Assembly (NCBI RefSeq): GCF_014201585.1
Contig: NZ_JACHES010000004.1
Location: 1-64,000, forward strand
Source: Anoxybacillus tengchongensis
Lineage (GTDB): Bacteria; Bacillota; Bacilli; Bacillales; Anoxybacillaceae
Reading direction: 5' to 3'
DNA length: 64,000 bases
Of the stretch, positions 1 through 7,130 are shown one piece after another. A program made the translations under genes and the position numbers. The notes beneath the pieces are model-generated. The model was given only the letters and a program-made list of their open reading frames with translations. It did no database searches and had not been told where the DNA came from. Positions within the stretch are counted from its first letter, which is position 1, and each line of letters starts with the position of its first letter.

Positions 1-26
1 TTTTCATCTATTTTGCTTACATATCG

Positions 27-69
27 GACAGGTTCCTGATTATACCAAATCAGGAACCTGTCTTTTTTT
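27..69 (+). terminator. Intrinsic terminator of a gene left of the window
   Basis: A 14-bp perfect stem (27-40 with 49-62) is followed on the plus strand by seven T. The minus strand has no T-run, so it ends a plus-strand transcript from outside the window. Confidence 0.8.
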
Positions 70-83
70 CTCCCACAAACATT

Positions 84-1046
84 TTACTCATACTTTTGTT
101 TTTCCGTATAATCAACAAGTCCCATCGCACACACTTGTAAATCAAGTTGAAGTAGTTTGTATACATCTGCATCATCTGGTACTTGCTGTTTACGCAAAAA
201 TGTTTGAACGATGTTAAATAAACGTTTGAAAACAGCCTCTGTTTTTTCTGTGAAAGATTTATGCATTTGTTCATTCACGATCTCGTTGCTTTCTTGAACG
301 AAAATAGGTAACCAATAATGAAGTTGTTCCCAAACCGCCTGCGTATGTGTTGACATGCCGAAATGGCCAAAATATATACGATCTGGACGAAATTCCATAA
401 ATTTCTCAATCGACGCGCTCATAGCTTCTGGATCAAATTGATTTGGTGATGTAGAAGGCAAGTATAACTCAACGTAGTATGAAAGTAGCTGTGGATAAAA
501 AACCCCAGCCGTATCACCTGTAAAAATTCCATTGCTTTTTTCATCATAAATAGAAAAATGGTGATTCGCATGCCCTGGTGTATGAAGAAATGTCAGCGTG
601 CGATCTTTTCCAATTTGTAACGTTTCCCCATCTTCTTTTACAATTAACCGATCTTCAGGAATGGGAACGATCGGGTCAAATAATGCGTCAAATTTTTCAC
701 CATAAACCGCTTTTGCTCCTTGAATGAGACGAGACGGATCGGCTAAATGGCGCATTCCTTTTGGATGGACAAATACGCGAGCATTTGGACAATGTTGCAA
801 TAACAAACCTGCTCCACCAGCATGATCTAAATGAATGTGTGTGACAATGATATTTTTTACGTCGCGCAAATCAATCGATAATGCTTCTAATCCTTTAAGT
901 AAGTATGGAATAGATGGACTTGCGCTTGTTTCAATAATCGTCACCTCCTCTTCTCGAAAAACATATGCTCCTGTCCGATGAGAGGTTTGTAAATCATACA
1001 AATCAATGAGTGAAATGCCAAATCCTAAATCAACAGGTTGTGACAT
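84..1046 (-). CDS. MBL-fold metallo-hydrolase
   Basis: 320-aa metallo-beta-lactamase-fold hydrolase. The zinc-binding signature HIHLDH lies at residues 70-75, with later metal ligands in TPGHANHH and the FTGDTAG segment, so a binuclear metal site is expected. Substrate unknown; the fold covers thioesterases, glyoxalase II-like enzymes and others. The ATG at 1046 is chosen because GGAGAATAGCC lies just before it; the upstream in-frame extension overlaps the NUDIX gene and has no such site. It is the last gene of a five-gene operon, 2 bp after the NUDIX gene. Fold secure, reaction not. Confidence 0.9.
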   Translation of the reverse strand: MSQPVDLGFGISLIDLYDLQTSHRTGAYVFREEEVTIIETSASPSIPYLLKGLEALSIDLRDVKNIIVTHIHLDHAGGAGLLLQHCPNARVFVHPKGMRHLADPSRLIQGAKAVYGEKFDALFDPIVPIPEDRLIVKEDGETLQIGKDRTLTFLHTPGHANHHFSIYDEKSNGIFTGDTAGVFYPQLLSYYVELYLPSTSPNQFDPEAMSASIEKFMEFRPDRIYFGHFGMSTHTQAVWEQLHYWLPIFVQESNEIVNEQMHKSFTEKTEAVFKRLFNIVQTFLRKQQVPDDADVYKLLQLDLQVCAMGLVDYTEKQKYE

Positions 1047-1048
1047 GG

Positions 1049-1681
1049 CTATTCTCCTTTCCCTTTTTGAATGAGTTGAGTGAAATGATATACGATTTTT
1101 GCTGTTAATCCCCAGATCACTTTGTCTTTGTAGTAATAAAAATGTTCCTCCATGTGTCGTGGATGCCAATTATACTCTCTTCCCCCTGGGATATCATCAA
1201 ATGGAAAATCTTCCTCCGGTTTTGGCTCAAATGAAACACGATATATTTTTGGTTTCGTTTCTAAAAAGAAAGATAGTGGTACAGTAAACACATCATTTAC
1301 TTCTTTCTCATTTATTTGCATACAAGTAATATTAGCGAAACCAACAAATGGATAAATAACCATACCAAATGGTGAAAATATATAGTCAAGCGGGACAATA
1401 TGTGTAATATGTTCTTTTTCAATTCCTAACTCTTCACACGTTTCCCGAATAGCTGTTTCTCTTGGACTTTGATCACACGAGTCCATTTTCCCACCTGGAA
1501 AACAAATTTCTCCCGGTTGGCGACGTAGTTGCAGTGAGCGTACTTCAAATAACACAAACACCTCATCATCTTGTTGAATAAGCGGGAGAAGCACAGCATA
1601 CTGAGCAAATTTGTCGTAATCCATGATTGTTGGCGTCCGTCGTTGCAATTCATTGATCAATGTGGCAATCATTTTATTCAT
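1049..1681 (-). CDS. CoA-type NUDIX pyrophosphatase
   Basis: 210-aa NUDIX hydrolase. The Nudix helix reads RETAIRETCEELGI, and just before it LQLRRQPGEICFPGG matches the family-specific NuCoA motif of coenzyme A diphosphatases (NUDT7/YeaB type), which cleave CoA or its oxidised forms to phosphopantetheine and 3',5'-ADP. Start at 1681 has AGGGATG upstream; its ATG overlaps the stop of the permease gene (TAATG), so translation is probably coupled. Placement beside a hydrolase of the MBL fold suggests a housekeeping or detoxifying role, which is inference. Confidence 0.88.
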   Translation of the reverse strand: MNKMIATLINELQRRTPTIMDYDKFAQYAVLLPLIQQDDEVFVLFEVRSLQLRRQPGEICFPGGKMDSCDQSPRETAIRETCEELGIEKEHITHIVPLDYIFSPFGMVIYPFVGFANITCMQINEKEVNDVFTVPLSFFLETKPKIYRVSFEPKPEEDFPFDDIPGGREYNWHPRHMEEHFYYYKDKVIWGLTAKIVYHFTQLIQKGKGE

Positions 1682-2661
1682 TAGTAAACATCCCTTTTCG
1701 TAAATACATAAAAAGAAACAATCAGCGCAACAAGTGCCCAAGTGGCGAGCACCATCATCGAAAAAGAAAGCGTCATTCCATCGATAGGTGGCGCCATCCC
1801 ACTAATGTAACTTGTAAGACGTAAATTGACCATGAACAAATATTTTGCCGATTCCCACGATGATACCATACTTGATAAAATGGCTCCTGAAATAAGAGCG
1901 GCAAGCATAATTCCCATAACTGCAGCGGTACTACGTATTAACACCGATAACATAAATGTTAGTGTCCCGACAACGAGCGAAACAAAAAAAGCAAGTCCAA
2001 ATTCAATAAGTAAGTATTTCCATTGGGGGATAAGATGAACAGCTGCCGTATTTAATTCTTCGCCTTGGATCGAAAATCCTGTTAAAAGCGGCAAATTCCA
2101 TCCCCCGTATCCAAATACAATACCAGAAATGGCGTACGATAAAATAGCGACAGAAAACACGATAAACGATGTAGATAAAATCATGGCGATATATTTGCTC
2201 ATTAAAATTTTCCATCGCTTCACAGGACGTGTCAACAGCAGTTTGATCGTTCCTCCGCTTGCTTCTGATGAAACAAGGTCAGCTGCAATGACCATAACAA
2301 GTAGCGGCAAAAACAATTCAATCGAGTTTTCAATAAACATGCGCATAAATGTCGGAGCACCGGGAGCCATCGGATTAATATCGTTATCTAAATAATATTG
2401 TTGTTGCTGTAAACGAATTTTGAGAAACTTTTTCCATTCTTCAGAAATTCCTGTTGAGTTTAAGCGGTTTTGTGTATCGATGATTTGTTGTTGCAGTTGT
2501 GTGCGCCAATCTGTTGTTCCAATACGTTCTCGAATCGTTTCAATTTGTTTAAGTTGTGCATATGTAAATAAACTAACGAGAACAGCTACGATGGCTGCAA
2601 TGATAAATAGTCGTTTTTTACGAACAATTTTTAACATTTCATTGTATACGAGATTAATCAA
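1681..2661 (-). CDS. ABC-2 type transporter permease
   Basis: 326-aa integral membrane protein: one N-terminal helix (about 18-36), a soluble loop, then roughly five more helices in the last 220 residues ending in a short basic tail. This is the ABC-2 (bacitracin/Na+-export type) permease layout. Start is a TTG at 2661, supported by a strong AGGAGGGG site 8 bp upstream; it overlaps the end of the ATPase gene by 8 bp. Together they should form a two-component exporter. Substrate cannot be read from the sequence. Confidence 0.88.
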   Translation of the reverse strand: MINLVYNEMLKIVRKKRLFIIAAIVAVLVSLFTYAQLKQIETIRERIGTTDWRTQLQQQIIDTQNRLNSTGISEEWKKFLKIRLQQQQYYLDNDINPMAPGAPTFMRMFIENSIELFLPLLVMVIAADLVSSEASGGTIKLLLTRPVKRWKILMSKYIAMILSTSFIVFSVAILSYAISGIVFGYGGWNLPLLTGFSIQGEELNTAAVHLIPQWKYLLIEFGLAFFVSLVVGTLTFMLSVLIRSTAAVMGIMLAALISGAILSSMVSSWESAKYLFMVNLRLTSYISGMAPPIDGMTLSFSMMVLATWALVALIVSFYVFTKRDVY

Positions 2662-3565
2662 TCGTTTCCCCTCCTGTTAATTCAATAAATAAATCTTCAA
2701 GTGTTGGAAGTTTTCGCTCGATTCCGCTGACAAGCACTCCTGCTTCAATTAAACGAGCATTGCACCGAGCAATAGTTTCGTTTGATTCATAAATCGTAAC
2801 GATCGCTCCATCCTTTTCACCGATGACAGTCGTCTCATTTATTAATATTTCTTTAGCTGTATTAATCGGGACAACGTTCCAATATGTCCGTGCTTGTTCT
2901 TGTAATAAATGTTCGACCGTATCAATGCGAATAATCTCTCCTTTGGACATAATGGCAACACGGTCGCACATGAGTTGTATTTCACTCAATAAATGCGATG
3001 AAACGAGAACGCTTAACTGCTCTTGTTCAGCAAGCGAGCGAATAAACTGTCTCATTTCACGAATGCCGACAGGATCTAAACCATTTGTTGGCTCATCTAA
3101 AATGAGTACCGTTGGTTTTCCAAGCAACGCTTGCGCAATACCAAGGCGTTGACGCATACCAAGCGAATATGTACGTACAAGATCATAAATCCGATTTTGT
3201 AAACCGACGAGTTCGACTACTTCTTGAATGCGATGCATGGTCACTCCTGGAACCATACGCGCAAAATGCTCAAGGTTTTCCCACCCGCTTAAATATGGAT
3301 AAAGTTCAGGGTTTTCAACGATACAACCAATGTGTTGAATGGCTTTTGTAAATTGTTTTTGTAAATTGTATCCACAAATTGAGATCGTTCCAGATGTAGG
3401 GCGAATTAATCCGACAAGCATGCGAATGGTCGTTGTTTTTCCTGCACCATTTGGGCCTAAGAAACCAAACACTTCACCTTTTTTTAACGAAAACGAGAGA
3501 CCTTTAATAATTTCCTTTTTTCCAATATTTTTTCGCACATTTTGTACAACTAATGTTTCTTCCAT
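2654..3565 (-). CDS. ABC transporter ATP-binding protein (BcrA-like)
   Basis: 303-aa ABC ATPase. Walker A GPNGAGKTT (about 38-46), signature YSLGMRQRLGIAQ, Walker B VLILDEPTNG and switch His in SSHLL are all present. The C-terminal extension of about 90 residues is typical of ATPases that pair with ABC-2 permeases such as BcrA/YxlF types. Its ATG overlaps the stop of the upstream esterase gene (TAATG), and its 3' end overlaps the permease gene, so the pair is co-translated. Probably lantibiotic/peptide resistance or envelope export; specific substrate unknown. Confidence 0.92.
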   Translation of the reverse strand: MEETLVVQNVRKNIGKKEIIKGLSFSLKKGEVFGFLGPNGAGKTTTIRMLVGLIRPTSGTISICGYNLQKQFTKAIQHIGCIVENPELYPYLSGWENLEHFARMVPGVTMHRIQEVVELVGLQNRIYDLVRTYSLGMRQRLGIAQALLGKPTVLILDEPTNGLDPVGIREMRQFIRSLAEQEQLSVLVSSHLLSEIQLMCDRVAIMSKGEIIRIDTVEHLLQEQARTYWNVVPINTAKEILINETTVIGEKDGAIVTIYESNETIARCNARLIEAGVLVSGIERKLPTLEDLFIELTGGETID

Positions 3566-4356
3566 TATTTTTCTCCTTTCGTTAACGTAATGAGTGAAGC
3601 AACACGTTCACCAATTCGTTTATATCCTTCTTTGTTTGGATGAAATTTATCTGTATACAAATAGTCGTTGACTTGCAGTTCAAATAAATCATATGTCGGA
3701 ACGCAAATGATTGATTTATAGTCGGCTGCTACTTCAGATGCTGCATAATTCCAACTGCGCACAATGGCGGATGTTTCTTTCCCATTGCCTAAATCGTTAA
3801 ACGGATTATATAAGGCGATATAAAATACAGTTGCATCATCATTTACTGTGCGAATAAGTTGGAAAATCGTATGTAGCTGCTCGACAAATTTCTTTTTTTC
3901 TTTTTCAATTTGGGCATGGGATAAGTCCCTTAGTGCTTCTCCACCGCGAAACAAGTCGTTTCCTCCAATCGTCATCAAAATGATGTCCGCCTCTTTTAAT
4001 TGGCGTTGTACCTCTTTTTGTTTCAGTTGATTGATGAGTTGGGGAGAGCGTTGTCCTTTAATTGCTAAATTTGTGAATTGCATGTGTTGATTTGTCCGTT
4101 TTTTTAGGTCATCTACAACATATCCAACGTACCCTTTCCCTGTTTCATCTCCTGTTCCGCGTGTTAATGAGTCGCCAAGGGCGACAATAGAAAGACCGTT
4201 ATTCTGCTTTATGTTTGAAGTTGTTGGTTTTGGTTGTTTGATCGAGGAAGCTTCGTAAAAAAATTGGTCTTGAATAGTGATGATTAAACCGACAGTCCAT
4301 AGTAGTGTTGTTGCGGTACAAATCGATACGATCATCGTAATTATTCGTTTAGACAC
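3565..4356 (-). CDS. SGNH/GDSL-family lipase/esterase (YpmR-like)
   Basis: 263 aa. An N-terminal hydrophobic segment (about 6-28) anchors or exports the protein. The SGNH blocks are visible: block I GDSLTRGTGDE with the nucleophilic Ser, block III GGNDLF with the oxyanion Asn, and block V DKFHPNKEGY with the catalytic Asp and His. Hence an extracytoplasmic serine esterase or lipase, similar to B. subtilis YpmR. Start is GTG at 4356 behind AAAGGGTGATATT. First gene of the operon ending at 84. Confidence 0.9.
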   Translation of the reverse strand: MSKRIITMIVSICTATTLLWTVGLIITIQDQFFYEASSIKQPKPTTSNIKQNNGLSIVALGDSLTRGTGDETGKGYVGYVVDDLKKRTNQHMQFTNLAIKGQRSPQLINQLKQKEVQRQLKEADIILMTIGGNDLFRGGEALRDLSHAQIEKEKKKFVEQLHTIFQLIRTVNDDATVFYIALYNPFNDLGNGKETSAIVRSWNYAASEVAADYKSIICVPTYDLFELQVNDYLYTDKFHPNKEGYKRIGERVASLITLTKGEK

Positions 4357-4430
4357 AATATCACCCTTTCGCTATTTTCTATGTACCATCATAAACCATT
4401 TGTTGTTCAAACGCATAATGAAAACATGCA

Positions 4431-4456
4431 AAAAGCGAGCACAATCGCTCGCTTTT
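4431..4456 (-). terminator. glnA terminator
   Basis: Ten-bp stem AAAAGCGAGC / GCTCGCTTTT with a 6-nt loop; the glnA stop codon lies in its 5' arm. Confidence 0.85.
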
Positions 4457-5816
4457 AAAATTTCGCTTGATAATGTTCGATTTCCCAAGCATGAACTGCT
4501 GTTCGATAGCTATCCCATTCGTTCTTTTTCATTGCGACATACTCACCAAATACGTGGTTACCTAACGTATGACGTCCAATTGTTCCATTTTCTAACTCTT
4601 CAATCGCTTTCCCTAAACTACCTGGAAGATTTTCGATACCAAGCTCCGCACGGCGTTCAGCCGTCATATGGAAAATGTCTTCATCAATTGGTGCTGGACA
4701 AGTGAGTTGTTTTTCTACTCCATCAAGTCCTGCTTCAGCAATGACTGCAAACGCTAGGTATGGATTGGCAGATGGATCAGGACAACGAAGCTCAACGCGT
4801 GTTGCCAATCCTCGTTTCGCAGGAATGCGAATAAGTGCGGAGCGGTTCGATGCTGACCATGCAATATAACAAGGTGCTTCATATCCTGGGACAAGACGTT
4901 TATATGAGTTTACAAGTGGGTTTGTAATGGCTGCGAAATTTTTCACGTTTTGCAATAAACCAGCAATGAATTGGTATGCTGTTTCAGATAATTGATTGTC
5001 GTCCGATGGATCAAAGAAAGCATTTTCGCCGTCTTTAAATAACGAAATGTTCACATGCATTCCTGAACCATTAATACCGAAAATCGGTTTTGGCATAAAC
5101 GTAGCATGCAATCCGTATTTTTTAGCGATCGTTTTTACAACCCATTTGTATGTTGTGGCATTATCCGCAGCACCGAGGGCATCGGCATATTTGAAATTAA
5201 TTTCATGTTGCCCTTCAGCAACTTCATGGTGTGAAGCCTCAATTGTAAATCCCATCGCCTTTAATGCGCGATAAATGTCTAGGCGGACACGTTCACCGAG
5301 ATCTTTAGGTGACGGTTCAAAGTATCCGCCGTTATCTTGTGGCGTCGTTGTAGGATTGCCATTTTCGTCAGTTTTAAATAAGAAAAACTCTAATTCTGGA
5401 CCGACGGAAATCGTGTATCCTTTTTGTTTCGCACGTTCAACTGTTTTTTTCAGTACGTTACGTGGATCTCCTTCAAATAACGTTCCGTCTGGGTTGACGA
5501 CAGAGCAAAGAAAACGTGCTTCTGCATATTCATTTTCTACTGTCCACGGTAACACCGCAAATGTTTGTAAATCAGGGAGTAAATATAAGTCGGAGCGATT
5601 GATTGGTGAAAAACCTTTAATTGAAGATCCGTCAAACATGATTTTTCCTTCTACTACATCATCTAGTTGCTCCGTTGTAACTGTGACGTGTTTTAAAACC
5701 CCTTCAATATCAACAAATTGTAAGTGTAACAGTTCAACGTGTTTTTGTTTTATGATCTCTTTAATTTGTTCAACTGCTGAAATATTTGTTTGTTCAGAAA
5801 CGAGTAGTTTATTCAT
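4455..5816 (-). CDS. glnA: Glutamine synthetase, type I
   Basis: 453-aa type I glutamine synthetase (glutamate + NH3 + ATP to glutamine), expected to be a cytoplasmic dodecamer. Visible: MFDGSSIKGF, metal ligands in GPELEFFLF, NINGSG-like GINGSGMHVN, and the ATP/phosphate site IPAKRGLATRVELRCPDPSA. Compared from memory with the GlnR-regulated B. subtilis enzyme, the segment after DGSSI reads KGFSPINRSD rather than EGFVRIEESD, so the Arg used for feedback inhibition there is not in place. It stands alone, with no glnR next door, so it may be a second GS paralogue. ATG at 5816 follows GTGAGG. Confidence 0.93.
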   Translation of the reverse strand: MNKLLVSEQTNISAVEQIKEIIKQKHVELLHLQFVDIEGVLKHVTVTTEQLDDVVEGKIMFDGSSIKGFSPINRSDLYLLPDLQTFAVLPWTVENEYAEARFLCSVVNPDGTLFEGDPRNVLKKTVERAKQKGYTISVGPELEFFLFKTDENGNPTTTPQDNGGYFEPSPKDLGERVRLDIYRALKAMGFTIEASHHEVAEGQHEINFKYADALGAADNATTYKWVVKTIAKKYGLHATFMPKPIFGINGSGMHVNISLFKDGENAFFDPSDDNQLSETAYQFIAGLLQNVKNFAAITNPLVNSYKRLVPGYEAPCYIAWSASNRSALIRIPAKRGLATRVELRCPDPSANPYLAFAVIAEAGLDGVEKQLTCPAPIDEDIFHMTAERRAELGIENLPGSLGKAIEELENGTIGRHTLGNHVFGEYVAMKKNEWDSYRTAVHAWEIEHYQAKF

Positions 5817-5838
5817 GTCACATTACCTCACATTCTTA

Positions 5839-5855
5839 TGTATAGTTTTATAACA
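5839..5855 (-). promoter_or_regulatory. GlnR/TnrA-like operator of glnA
   Basis: TGTATAGTTTTATAACA matches the palindromic GlnR/TnrA consensus TGTNAN7TNACA at seven of eight fixed positions. It begins about 7 bp downstream of the -10 box, over the inferred transcription start, which suits repression. Confidence 0.65.
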
Positions 5856-5862
5856 TGAGTTT

Positions 5863-5891
5863 ATTATATGTAATCATTCTTCTTTTTTCAA
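5863..5891 (-). promoter_or_regulatory. Sigma-A promoter of glnA
   Basis: On the minus strand, -35 TTGAAA (5886-5891) and a perfect -10 TATAAT (5863-5868) are separated by 17 bp. Predicted start is near 5856, giving a leader of about 40 nt. Confidence 0.75.
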
Positions 5892-5924
5892 TAGTTTTTT
5901 ATCAAATTTTCTGTATTTTTATTT

Positions 5925-5954
5925 AAAAAGGACACGCTTCCTATGAGCGTGTCC
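5925..5954 (-). terminator. Terminator between cold-shock gene and glnA promoter
   Basis: Stem GGACACGCT / AGCGTGTCC followed on the minus strand by TTTTT. It lies just upstream of the glnA promoter and so ends a separate minus-strand RNA. Confidence 0.75.
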
Positions 5955-5957
5955 GAA

Positions 5958-6045
5958 CAAACAAAAACGACGGAAACCCTACCTCTCTTCCGTCCTTGCA
6001 GCTCCGAAGCTGCGCCAGTGAGAATTTGTTTTGTCGCATATAAAA
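5958..6045 (-). ncRNA. Unidentified structured RNA candidate
   Basis: About 90 nt lie between the cold-shock gene's terminator and another minus-strand terminator, with no reading frame. Two GC-rich hairpins stand in AT-rich surroundings: GACGGAA/TTCCGTC (5969-5975, 5988-5994) and GCAGCT/AGCTGC with a 4-nt loop (5998-6003, 6008-6013). With the terminator at 5925-5954 this resembles a small RNA or a riboswitch-like leader. I compared it from memory with common riboswitch classes and could not match it. Strand is inferred from terminator polarity. Confidence 0.35.
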
Positions 6046-6046
6046 T

Positions 6047-6078
6047 AAAAACGGGATCTCACGAAGAGCGAGATCCCG
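6047..6078 (-). terminator. Cold-shock gene terminator
   Basis: Nine-bp stem CGGGATCTC / GAGATCCCG followed on the minus strand by a T-rich run, 14 bp after the stop codon. Confidence 0.85.
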
Positions 6079-6091
6079 TACGTTTGACTAT

Positions 6092-6292
6092 TTATGCTTT
6101 TTGCACGTTTGCCGCTTGTGGCCCACGGTTACCATTCACGATGTCAAATGTTACTTTTTCGCCTTCTTCCAACGTTTTGAATCCAGTACCTTGGATCGCT
6201 GTGAAGTGAACGAATACGTCTGTACCTCCGTCCGTCTCAATGAATCCAAAACCTTTTTCTGCGTTAAACCATTTTACTTTACCTGTGTTCAT
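6092..6292 (-). CDS. Cold-shock protein (CspB/CspD family)
   Basis: 66-aa single cold-shock domain. RNP1 GFGFIE and RNP2 VFVHFTAI are intact, so it should bind single-stranded RNA/DNA and act as an RNA chaperone and transcription antiterminator in the cytoplasm. ATG at 6292 has TTGGAGGAATTTCAC ahead of it. The upstream in-frame extension lacks family homology and is leader. Which csp paralogue this is cannot be told. Preceded by an unusually long structured 5' leader (about 145 nt), as is normal for cold-regulated csp genes. Confidence 0.95.
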   Translation of the reverse strand: MNTGKVKWFNAEKGFGFIETDGGTDVFVHFTAIQGTGFKTLEEGEKVTFDIVNGNRGPQAANVQKA

Positions 6293-6438
6293 GTGAAATT
6301 CCTCCAAAACAATTTTAAAAATTGACCACCGTTTCATTACTCATAAAACAAAAGCTGCACTTTTGCCAAGTCCTTATAAGATGAACCTGACGAAGGTGCA
6401 GCTTATAACGATCATTGATATAACGAACGAAATGGTAC
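6293..6438 (-). promoter_or_regulatory. Structured csp 5' leader
   Basis: The leader between the inferred start (about 6438) and the ATG contains a perfect 9-bp inverted repeat, AAGCTGCAC (6352-6360) and GTGCAGCTT (6396-6404). It encloses a 35-nt loop. This fits a temperature-sensitive csp leader; the behaviour is inference. Confidence 0.5.
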
Positions 6439-6444
6439 TTCTTT

Positions 6445-6473
6445 AGTATATAGGTCCGAAACAAAAATGTCAA
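6445..6473 (-). promoter_or_regulatory. Sigma-A promoter of the cold-shock gene
   Basis: Consensus -35 TTGACA (6468-6473) and -10 TATACT (6445-6450) with a 17-bp spacer on the minus strand. Confidence 0.85.
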
Positions 6474-6481
6474 ATGTTTTT

Positions 6482-7042
6482 TTATTTTTCTTTCCACTTG
6501 ATACTACAACCGATACTCGGTTTTTGTTCTTTCGGAACAGGTTTACCTGATAGCAATGCGTCTAAAGCTGCTCGAATCGAAGAACCTGTAACCGGGATCT
6601 CGTTACCTGGTCGTGAATCATCGAGTTGACCACGGTAAACACATTGTAGTTCACCATCAAATATGTAGAAATCCGGTGTGCATGCAGCTTGATATGCTTT
6701 CGCTACCTCTTGTGTTTCATCAAATAAATATGGAAATGGATAGCCAAGCTGTTCAGCTATCTCTTTCATTTTTTCAGGGGAATCATCTGGGTATTTTTCC
6801 ACATCGTTTGAATTGATTGCGATAAACGAAACTCCTTTTGGTTGATAATCATGGGCTAAACGAACAAGTTCTTCTTGAACATGTTTAACAAATGGGCAAT
6901 GGTTGCAAATAAACATAATTACTGTTGCAATCTCGGACTTGACATCTTCTAATCGTACCGTTTTTCCGGTAATGACGTTGACAAGCTCAAACGATGGCGC
7001 TTTCTCTCCTAATGGAAACATATTTGATTCAACAGCTGGCAT
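6482..7042 (-). CDS. Thioredoxin-fold redoxin (AhpC/TSA-like)
   Basis: 186-aa peroxiredoxin-like thioredoxin-fold protein of the family with a CNHCPFVKH active site. The two Cys in CNHC take the place of the thioredoxin CxxC. The N-terminal GEKAPSFELVNV and central TPDFYIFD segments are typical of the AhpC/TSA superfamily. Probable cytoplasmic thiol peroxidase or disulfide oxidoreductase; partner unknown. ATG 7042 is preferred over the GTG 9 bp upstream because AAAGGG sits 8 bp before it. No signal peptide. Confidence 0.85.
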   Translation of the reverse strand: MPAVESNMFPLGEKAPSFELVNVITGKTVRLEDVKSEIATVIMFICNHCPFVKHVQEELVRLAHDYQPKGVSFIAINSNDVEKYPDDSPEKMKEIAEQLGYPFPYLFDETQEVAKAYQAACTPDFYIFDGELQCVYRGQLDDSRPGNEIPVTGSSIRAALDALLSGKPVPKEQKPSIGCSIKWKEK

Positions 7043-7099
7043 AGAAATCACCCTTTCTTTTTTCGTTCATTTACTATTATAGCAAAATGTACACATATG

Positions 7100-7130
7100 A
7101 AAAAATAAGCGAGTCCTAAGCCCGCTTATT
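7100..7130 (-). terminator. Terminator of the U32 gene
   Basis: Stem AATAAGCG / CGCTTATT followed by a T-run on the minus strand; it overlaps the end of the coding region, whose stop codon lies in the 5' arm. Confidence 0.8.
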
